5,266 nucleotides of DNA. Source: Candidatus Saccharimonadota bacterium (GTDB taxonomy: Bacteria > Patescibacteriota > Saccharimonadia > Saccharimonadales > Saccharimonadaceae). The first letter of the stretch is position 1; every line of letters starts with the position of its first letter. The stretch is taken from assembly GCA_009778015.1 (NCBI GenBank), contig WRKS01000047.1, forward strand, positions 1-5,266, given 5' to 3'. A model generated the notes under the pieces. That model was not told the origin of the DNA. It saw only the letters and a list, made by a program, of their open reading frames with translations, and did no database searches. The position numbers and the translations under genes were made by a program. Of the stretch, positions 1-4,523 are shown in pieces.

Positions 1-28
1 GTTGGGCTAGAGATGAAGCGGCGGTGGC

Positions 29-628
29 TCAAGCTGGAGGGCCGGCAGGACAGTAGCGGCTAGTAGAATGAGGGGCCGAGGGGTGGGAGTGGGCGGGAGG
101 TTGCGAGCGGACCAGAACGGCGGTAGCCGCGATTAACTCGCCGATGAGGTCAAGCTTGCTCTTGGGTAGATCGCAGTAAGGGAAGGCGTAAGTGGTTTCG
201 TCGCTTTTGGTCGCGAGCTTAAGCGTGCCGTAGCCTAGCACGTGGGGCAGGACGCCTTCTTTGACGACTTTTTTGCTTTCAATTTTGTGGAGTTCTATGA
301 TTTTGGTCTTGCGGCTCAAGAGATTCTCTACCCTTTCGTAGATGACGCGGCGGTTAGTAATAAACATGCGGTTCTTGAAGTTGAGGCGGGTTTGGATGAT
401 GCCGATGCCGACGGTTATCGGAATGAGGAAGATGAGGAGAGGCAGAAAGGCCCGCATATTGTTGTCCGAGCTATCGTTAAGCAGCATGGCGGCTATTGCG
501 AGGGCGAGCAATATAATAATCGCGGTCTCAACCGCCCAGACGGCGACGAGGCTGACCTTAGAGCGTTGAATTATGACTTTTACTTCTTCGCCGTCTTGGA
601 GCTGGGCGGCTGGTTTAATTGTTTTCAT
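29..628 (-). CDS. Membrane protein with bacterial PH domain (YdbS/YdbT-like, bPH2)
   Basis: This 199-residue protein has two hydrophobic segments, at about residues 25-49 and 60-79, joined by a short polar loop rich in Asp, Ser and Asn. A bacterial pleckstrin-homology-like domain follows at about 80-155. The pattern seen is an arginine/asparagine turn after helix 2, then ITNRRVIYER (90-99), a basic strand with KIIELHKIES (109-118) and the LGYGTLKLAT strand (131-140), all characteristic of the bPH2 family. The family is membrane-associated and its biochemical role is poorly known; no catalytic residues are expected. The last 25 residues (about 175-199) are a Pro/Ser/His-rich tail of low complexity that the family does not normally need. 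The ATG at 628 has no Shine-Dalgarno sequence, but a -10 box lies 8 bases upstream, so the mRNA may be leaderless. The gene is divergent from rubrerythrin. The family call is fairly sure; the cellular role is unknown. Confidence 0.85.
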   Translation of the reverse strand: MKTIKPAAQLQDGEEVKVIIQRSKVSLVAVWAVETAIIILLALAIAAMLLNDSSDNNMRAFLPLLIFLIPITVGIGIIQTRLNFKNRMFITNRRVIYERVENLLSRKTKIIELHKIESKKVVKEGVLPHVLGYGTLKLATKSDETTYAFPYCDLPKSKLDLIGELIAATAVLVRSQPPAHSHPSAPHSTSRYCPAGPPA

Positions 629-634
629 GCTTTT

Positions 635-645
635 ATTTTATAACA
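635..645 (-). promoter_or_regulatory. Extended -10 promoter of the PH-domain gene, probably leaderless
   Basis: Read on the minus strand, TG (645-644), T and TATAAA (642-637) form an extended -10 element. A start site about 7 bases downstream falls at 628-630, at or just before the ATG at 628. No good -35 hexamer is visible (the 17- or 18-base spacing gives weak matches), as is common where an extended -10 is present. No ribosome binding site separates it from the start codon. Confidence 0.5.
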
Positions 646-647
646 TT

Positions 648-656
648 TGGTATAAT
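648..656 (+). promoter_or_regulatory. Extended -10 promoter of rubrerythrin
   Basis: TG at 648-649, a G, and a perfect TATAAT at 651-656 make a consensus extended -10 element. Transcription should begin near 663, giving a leader of about 22 bases that contains the ribosome binding site. The -35 region lies over the first codons of the divergent gene and matches poorly. This element is separated by only a few bases from the minus-strand -10 at 637-642, so the two divergent promoters physically overlap. Confidence 0.65.
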
Positions 657-674
657 AATGCCATAAGGATAAAT

Positions 675-681
675 AAGGAGG
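675..681 (+). promoter_or_regulatory. Strong, closely spaced ribosome binding site of rubrerythrin
   Basis: AAGGAGG is a near-complete complement to the 16S rRNA tail. It ends only 3 bases before the ATG at 685, tighter than the usual 5-9. The ATG at 685 is still the best start because the N-terminus then matches the family (a short basic stretch, then [20 protein letters not shown]). Confidence 0.75.
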
Positions 682-684
682 CAT

Positions 685-1221
685 ATGCCAGAGCTAAAGG
701 GCAGTAAAACAGAGACTAACTTGTTGGCGGCGTTTGCTGGGGAAAGTCAGGCGCGCAACAAATACACCTTTTTTGCCAAGAAGGCGCGCAAAGAGGGTTA
801 CAATAGAATCGCCGATTTTTTTGAGGAGACGGCCAATAATGAATTAGCGCACGCCAAGATGTGGTTTAATTATTTTTACGGCGACAAAGATACCTCGGAA
901 AACCTAGCGGCCGCGGCGGACGGCGAGCACTACGAGTGGGCTGATATGTATAAGGGGTTCGCGGCAACGGCACGCGAAGAGGGGTTTGACGAGATTGCAG
1001 ACAAGATGGAGTATGTGGCGGCGATTGAGAAAACCCATGAGGAGCGCTACCTAAAGATTAAAGAGACGCTTGACGCGGGCGAGATTTTTAAGAAGAATGA
1101 GATGGTAGAATGGCGCTGCGAAAACTGTGGCTATGTCTTAGAAGGCAAGGACGCGCCAGAGGTTTGCCCGGCTTGCGCGCACCCTCAAGCCTACTTTGAG
1201 ATTAAGACCGACGGGATTTAG
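685..1221 (+). CDS. rbr: Rubrerythrin (diiron peroxidase with rubredoxin-like domain)
   Basis: Rubrerythrin reduces hydrogen peroxide to water in the cytoplasm of anaerobic and microaerophilic microbes, taking electrons through its rubredoxin-like domain. The 178 residues give a full-length two-domain protein. The four-helix ferritin-like domain (about 8-128) has all expected diiron ligands: E20, E53 and H56 (ExxH), E81 and E84 (ExxE), E115 and H118 (ExxH). The C-terminal domain (about 140-175) has both iron-binding pairs, C145-x2-C148 followed by GY, and C161-x2-C164. Nothing is missing or truncated, so the enzyme should be active. It has its own promoter and ribosome binding site. No terminator is visible between its stop and the tRNA promoter, so some transcripts may run through the tRNA to the terminator at 1382-1412. 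No rubredoxin, ferredoxin or peroxide regulator gene lies beside it, so its electron donor is not shown here. Confidence 0.97.
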   Translation: MPELKGSKTETNLLAAFAGESQARNKYTFFAKKARKEGYNRIADFFEETANNELAHAKMWFNYFYGDKDTSENLAAAADGEHYEWADMYKGFAATAREEGFDEIADKMEYVAAIEKTHEERYLKIKETLDAGEIFKKNEMVEWRCENCGYVLEGKDAPEVCPACAHPQAYFEIKTDGI

Positions 1222-1232
1222 GCAGTTTAGGG

Positions 1233-1261
1233 TTTACAGGCGTATCGGTTTGTGGTATATT
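1233..1261 (+). promoter_or_regulatory. Promoter of tRNA-Leu
   Basis: A -35 box TTTACA (1233-1238) and a -10 box TATATT (1256-1261) are separated by exactly 17 bases, and TGG precedes the -10 as an extended element. Transcription should begin near 1268, about 13 bases before the mature tRNA. The -35 starts only 11 bases after the rubrerythrin stop codon. Confidence 0.7.
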
Positions 1262-1280
1262 AAGAGTAACTAAGCCAAGC

Positions 1281-1365
1281 GCGCAAGTGGTGAAATTGGT
1301 ATACACGTGTGCCTTAGGAGCACATGCCTTACGGCGTGCTGGTTCAAGTCCAGTCTTGCGCACCA
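1281..1365 (+). tRNA. tRNA-Leu (anticodon UAG), CCA encoded
   Basis: The cloverleaf can be drawn by hand. The acceptor stem is GCGCAAG (1281-1287) with CTTGCGC (1355-1361), fully paired. The D stem is GTG (1290-1292) with CAC (1304-1306), and the loop contains GG. The anticodon stem is 1308-1312 with 1320-1324 around the loop CTTAGGA, which gives anticodon TAG at 1315-1317 and reads CUA and other CUN leucine codons. A long variable arm, GCC-TTAC-GGC (1326-1335), is the class II feature expected of tRNA-Leu. The T stem is 1338-1342 with 1350-1354, with one G-U pair, around TTCAAGT. The discriminator A is at 1362, and CCA at 1363-1365 is in the gene. Confidence 0.97.
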
Positions 1366-1381
1366 TAGACTTAGTTAGCGA

Positions 1382-1412
1382 AAGAGGGCAGCCCAGCCGG
1401 GTTGCTCTTTTC
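1382..1412 (+). terminator. Intrinsic terminator after tRNA-Leu
   Basis: Positions 1382-1394 pair with 1399-1411 in a 13-bp stem (three G-U wobbles among Watson-Crick pairs) around the tetraloop AGCC. The right arm ends in CTCTTTTCT, which supplies the T-rich tract. It closes the tRNA unit and probably also rubrerythrin read-through, and separates them from the secreted-protein gene. Confidence 0.8.
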
Positions 1413-1430
1413 TGATCTTGTGCCAAAATA

Positions 1431-1439
1431 TGTTATGAT
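1431..1439 (+). promoter_or_regulatory. Candidate extended -10 promoter of the 346-residue secreted protein
   Basis: TG (1431-1432), T and TATGAT (1434-1439) fit an extended -10. The predicted start near 1446 would leave a leader of about 47 bases. No convincing -35 is present; that position falls at the tail of the preceding terminator. A second -10-like TATAAG lies at 1443-1448. Confidence 0.45.
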
Positions 1440-1492
1440 AAGTATAAGCACTAGCTTTGCGTTCAGACAGGAACGAGTGGTGTTGATTATGG

Positions 1493-2533
1493 ATGCGCGT
1501 ATACAGAACAAAAGGACTAGGACTGCGGAAGGCGTTACCAAAGGTGTTGTTTGGTGCGGCGTTCTTTTTGGTCGCGGGGGTGATTTGGGCCGCTACTACA
1601 GGAGTATTGGACTTTCGGGGCGCAGTGCTCCGCAGCAGCACGGTGGGGTTGGTCTTTTCGCAGGCCAGCTGTGATCCGGGGGGCGATGCGACCGAGTGCG
1701 TGGTGACAGTAACGCACAGCGGCAAATGGTTGAACTTTAATATCAATCTGGACAAGCCGGGCGATTCGCAGATCGTCACTTTTTGTGTCAGGAACGTGGG
1801 GACTTTGGCGGCTGGAACTGACATCTTAAGGGTAGGCGAACTGCCCGAGCGGGGGGTGACGGTGGCGCCGCTTAGCGACATCAACTCGCTAATTCTCCAG
1901 CCCAGAGAAGAGATATGCGAGAATGACGGCGAGCAATTGGCCTTTTTTATCCAATGGGATCCGGCCTTTCCGAATGACGTGAGTAGCGTGTCATTTAGTT
2001 ATTATTTGCAATATGCGCAGTATACGCGTGATGGATTCTATGTCTGGGACGGCGATGACAGCAAGATTCCGATTGGTATACCGGGCGGCGACACCGGGCT
2101 GTTCTTTACACCCCAGATAACTGGCGGCCAGAATGTGGAAATCATTAATCAGTCTATAGTAAATGGCGATTTGAGTTTATCTCTATGCGCCGCTAACGCC
2201 AATAACGGCAATACCGATTGGTCGGTTCAGTTCCAGATGTCTAATCTTACCACTTACACCTGGACCGGCGGCCGGACTACGCTTCAGAGCCCGGCCCCGG
2301 GTGGTTTGCCGAATACGAGGTTCTTGTTTACTGGGGTCGTTTTGTCGCACCAGACTCTGGCGCCCGAGCAAACCGCCACGGTCACACTAAATATGCGGTC
2401 TCAATTAGGTCAGGCGGACGCGGGCGGCAGCGCACAAATTAGGATTTTTTACACGATTCAAGGCACCGAGAGGGAGACGCTGATTAACTTTACCTATATA
2501 CCTAGACAGTCGCCGGAGTGCCCGCTCAACTAG
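1493..2533 (+). CDS. Secreted protein of unknown function, probably two beta-sandwich domains
   Basis: I do not recognise this 346-residue protein. It opens with a basic stretch (R2, R5, K7, R12, K13, K17), then a hydrophobic core at about 18-33 ending in VIWA, a plausible signal peptide cut near residue 33. The mature part is Thr/Ser/Asn/Gly-rich and strand-like. A first region (about 50-175) holds LDKPGDSQIVTFCVRNVGT (86-104), the proline-glycine turn and valine-rich strand pattern seen in Ig-like and TasA/camelysin-type surface proteins. A second region (about 205-335) has W243, W257 and LAPEQTATVTLNM (289-301), a strand pattern loosely like bacterial carbohydrate-binding or Ig modules. 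Six cysteines (60, 69, 98, 142, 232, 343) could form disulphides outside the cell. There is no C-terminal anchor or LPxTG. The ATG at 1493 is the only in-frame start after the in-frame stop at 1484, but its ribosome binding site is poor. The next gene is also exported, which suggests a surface role; that is inference. Confidence 0.8.
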   Translation: MRVYRTKGLGLRKALPKVLFGAAFFLVAGVIWAATTGVLDFRGAVLRSSTVGLVFSQASCDPGGDATECVVTVTHSGKWLNFNINLDKPGDSQIVTFCVRNVGTLAAGTDILRVGELPERGVTVAPLSDINSLILQPREEICENDGEQLAFFIQWDPAFPNDVSSVSFSYYLQYAQYTRDGFYVWDGDDSKIPIGIPGGDTGLFFTPQITGGQNVEIINQSIVNGDLSLSLCAANANNGNTDWSVQFQMSNLTTYTWTGGRTTLQSPAPGGLPNTRFLFTGVVLSHQTLAPEQTATVTLNMRSQLGQADAGGSAQIRIFYTIQGTERETLINFTYIPRQSPECPLN

Positions 2534-2542
2534 TGATTTTTA

Positions 2543-2562
2543 TGATTATTTAATCAGGTTTT
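2543..2562 (+). terminator. Weak AT-rich hairpin after the secreted-protein gene
   Basis: TGATT (2543-2547) pairs with AATCA (2552-2556) around ATTT, followed by GG and a short T run. It lies 10 bases past the stop codon. The stem is short and AT-rich, so termination would be inefficient; an outer TGATT at 2534-2538 offers an alternative pairing. The call rests mostly on position. Confidence 0.3.
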
Positions 2563-2566
2563 GCTC

Positions 2567-2595
2567 TTGACGTCGCTTCTCGCTCATGCTAAAAT
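2567..2595 (+). promoter_or_regulatory. Promoter of the FISUMP surface protein
   Basis: A -35 box TTGACG (2567-2572) and a -10 box TAAAAT (2590-2595) have the ideal 17-base spacing, and TGC before the -10 makes it an extended element. Transcription should start near 2602, giving a leader of about 30 bases. It is one of the best promoters in the window, which fits an abundant surface protein. Confidence 0.75.
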
Positions 2596-2622
2596 GGTGT
2601 TAAAGGTATATTTAATAGGGCT

Positions 2623-2628
2623 AGGAGG
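2623..2628 (+). promoter_or_regulatory. Ribosome binding site deciding between two tandem ATG starts
   Basis: A perfect AGGAGG lies 2 bases before the ATG at 2631 and 5 bases before a second in-frame ATG at 2634. Spacing favours 2634 as the true start, which would remove only the first methionine. The protein is otherwise unchanged. Confidence 0.7.
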
Positions 2629-2630
2629 GA

Positions 2631-4454
2631 ATGATGCTAGGATTGAAAAAAACAAATGGACTAGACGGGTCGCTAGGGGGTAGACTTCGTTTGGCCCAGG
2701 TTTTCGCTTCCGCTACGCTGGTCGTTGCGGCTTTTTCAATCTTGTCGGGTATGGTGGCCAACACTTTCCGCCCGACTAGTGCCACCGGTAATGTGGACAG
2801 CGAGGTGCGGATTGGTGTTTGGCGCGAGCTAGCCGGTTCTATCTCTATTACCGCCACTAACGATGCGCCCTGTGTCAACTACGACGAACTTACCTCTACG
2901 ATTGACATTAGCTCCACTCGTGGTGCTATCTCTTCTGATTGTATTACCTACCTAGTTAACACGACCGATAACAACGGATACACCCTCAATATCCATACGA
3001 CCTCTGCCACCGGTAACTTGGTGGGCGGCACGGGCGAGATTGTCAGCCCAACGCCAAGCACGATTTCCAACCCAGCGATTTTTGCCGGTCAGACGACGGG
3101 TAGCGCTTGGGGTTTTGGCATTCCGCGCGGGTTGCTTAACGGCGGACAACCCGACGATCCGAATGGGGTAAACATCAACTTCAACAACAGCTATTCGGTG
3201 CTAGGCGCGACTAACCAAGATAATACCGAGCGTTTTGCACGTGTTCCTACCTCTCCGGTCAACTTTTCTAGAACTGCTATTGCCAACGCGGTTGTGAGCG
3301 ATGTGATTCAGGACGATGTATATAATATCTTCTTTGGTGTGGCAGTTGGTACTGCCGCGCCGCTTGCTACCTATGTAGGCGAGGTGGTGATTTCCGGTAT
3401 GGTCAACTCGGCGCCAATCCCGCCGCAAAACATCCAGACAATTACGGTTAATAACTGTCCAACTAACCGCACGCTGGTGCAGGACGCTCGCGACGGCAAT
3501 ACCTACTGGGTGCGCAAGATCGGCAGCCTCTGCTGGATGGAGACTAACTTAGCTTATGCAGGCGGCGGCACCAACACTTACGGTGATGTAATGTCGGCTA
3601 TCACGCTCGGCAATCCAGACAGCGGCAATAATACGGCGGCACCTCGCTACTACAATCCGGCCGGCTCAAATGTGACCGGCGGTACAGCTACCCCATCAAC
3701 CTCTACCGATGGTGGCGCTACTAACCCACAATACGGCTATCTATATAACTGGTGCGCGGCAATGGGCGGTCAAAGTGCGGCTTGTCAGGTTGCGGCTGCG
3801 ACTCAGCCGAACCAAGATGCTAACTCAAGCGGTGTAGTCAACAATGTCTGCCCGGCGAACTGGCGTTTGCCAACCGCTAACGACTTGGTTTCGGCGAACA
3901 ACAACTATAACGCCGCAAGCACAACTAGCCCGACCGGTTTGTTTACTAACGGATCGTTTATGTTTAGCGGTTACTGGGGTGCCGGTAGCTTTGGCGCTCT
4001 AGGCAGCCAAGGCCGCTATTGGTCATCTACGACAGACATCATTCTAACGGCTAACGCAACTGCCTTGAGTTTTAGCGCAAGCAATGTCAACACGGCAACC
4101 AGTAGCGAAAAGGGCAGCGGTGCGGCGGTGCGCTGTGTCGCGGGCAATATCGCGGTGACGCCGGACCCAATACCATCTATCCCTCCTACCCCTTCTCCTG
4201 GCCGTGGTGGCGGCATGGCAGGCGCTCCAGCTGGTCCTGAAGGCGGCAGCAGCGGTAGTAGCGCGGCTCCACCTCTTGGCGAGGAACGTGACCGAGAAGA
4301 GGCGAAGCAAGACGACGACAGTAATCCAATTCTATTTGGCGCAGGTATAGCGGTAGGCGTCGCGGCCTTGACGGTCCTAGGTGTAGTAATCGGCAAGCGA
4401 TACGGCAAAGCCCGCAAGTTGCGTGTCATCGGTAAGAAGAAGTCAGACGAATAA
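2631..4454 (+). CDS. FISUMP-domain surface protein with C-terminal membrane anchor
   Basis: This is a 607-residue exported protein. Residues 1-20 are basic, and 21-44 form a hydrophobic signal peptide or anchor (core LVVAAFSILSGMVA). A Thr/Asn/Ser-rich domain (about 55-260) has YLVNTTDNNGYTLNIHTTSA (107-126) and AWGFGIP (159-165), features I associate with the N-terminal modules of Saccharibacteria FISUMP proteins. The FISUMP domain (about 280-505) shows its hallmarks in order: DGNTYWVRKIGSLCWMETNL (288-307), YGYLYNWCAA (368-377), CPANWRLPTANDL (407-419), GRYWSSTT (461-468) and AVRCVA (499-504). Eight cysteines (81, 104, 276, 301, 374, 385, 407, 502) suit extracellular disulphides. A Pro/Gly/Ser linker (509-550) and an acidic stretch (551-563) lead to a transmembrane helix (about 566-588) and a basic cytoplasmic tail. 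The domain's function is unestablished; adhesion or surface display is inferred. There is no LPxTG, so it is held by the helix rather than by sortase. Confidence 0.9.
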   Translation: MMLGLKKTNGLDGSLGGRLRLAQVFASATLVVAAFSILSGMVANTFRPTSATGNVDSEVRIGVWRELAGSISITATNDAPCVNYDELTSTIDISSTRGAISSDCITYLVNTTDNNGYTLNIHTTSATGNLVGGTGEIVSPTPSTISNPAIFAGQTTGSAWGFGIPRGLLNGGQPDDPNGVNINFNNSYSVLGATNQDNTERFARVPTSPVNFSRTAIANAVVSDVIQDDVYNIFFGVAVGTAAPLATYVGEVVISGMVNSAPIPPQNIQTITVNNCPTNRTLVQDARDGNTYWVRKIGSLCWMETNLAYAGGGTNTYGDVMSAITLGNPDSGNNTAAPRYYNPAGSNVTGGTATPSTSTDGGATNPQYGYLYNWCAAMGGQSAACQVAAATQPNQDANSSGVVNNVCPANWRLPTANDLVSANNNYNAASTTSPTGLFTNGSFMFSGYWGAGSFGALGSQGRYWSSTTDIILTANATALSFSASNVNTATSSEKGSGAAVRCVAGNIAVTPDPIPSIPPTPSPGRGGGMAGAPAGPEGGSSGSSAAPPLGEERDREEAKQDDDSNPILFGAGIAVGVAALTVLGVVIGKRYGKARKLRVIGKKKSDE

Positions 4455-4472
4455 ACAAAAATAAACGGCAGG

Positions 4473-4505
4473 ATAGGAGGTAGAGCAGTTGACTCTGCCT
4501 CCTAT
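4473..4505 (+). terminator. Long hairpin after the FISUMP gene, overlapping the next promoter
   Basis: Positions 4473-4485 pair with 4493-4505 in a 13-bp stem with a single G-U pair (4481-4497) and a 7-base loop CAGTTGA. It begins 18 bases after the FISUMP stop codon, as a terminator would, but the following bases (ATGTTGTATAAT) are not a T run. The -35 box of the next gene starts in the loop and runs into the right arm. It may therefore be an imperfect terminator, an mRNA 3' stabiliser or an operator-like inverted repeat. The stem is certain; the role is not. Confidence 0.55.
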
Positions 4506-4517
4506 ATGTTGTATAAT
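4489..4517 (+). promoter_or_regulatory. Strong promoter of the phosphoesterase gene, predicted leaderless
   Basis: TTGACT (4489-4494) and a perfect TATAAT (4512-4517) are separated by exactly 17 bases, 11 of 12 consensus positions. A start site 7 bases after the -10 is the A of the ATG at 4524, so the transcript should have no leader. No ribosome binding site lies before that ATG. Confidence 0.75.
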
Positions 4518-4523
4518 CATAAT

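Noticed and set aside
242..643. A 133-codon plus-strand frame opposite the PH-domain gene
   Set aside because: It is a shadow of the minus-strand gene, rich in Asp/Glu with no recognisable domain, and the minus-strand frame has clear helices and family motifs.
1202..1426. A 74-codon minus-strand open frame across the tRNA
   Set aside because: It is antisense to tRNA-Leu and the terminator; its GLEPARR stretch is the familiar spurious peptide produced by translating the complement of a tRNA gene.
1402..1674. A plus-strand frame starting in the terminator and overlapping the secreted-protein gene, with an ATG at 1489
   Set aside because: It gives no signal peptide or domain, while the frame from 1493 runs 346 codons with a clear export signal; a frameshift is not needed to explain the gene.
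1375..1884. A 169-codon minus-strand frame opposite the secreted-protein gene
   Set aside because: It runs through the tRNA terminator and the start of a gene with a good signal peptide; no promoter, ribosome site or domain supports it.
2776..3020. Two similar stretches encoding TSATGN (near 2778 and 3002) as a possible tandem repeat
   Set aside because: The match is only about 15 bases, isolated within Thr/Gly/Asn-rich sequence, and does not extend into a repeat unit.
4016..4429. A 137-codon minus-strand frame opposite the end of the FISUMP gene
   Set aside because: Its Pro/Arg-rich sequence is the complement of the Gly/Pro linker and C-terminal helix of the real gene.
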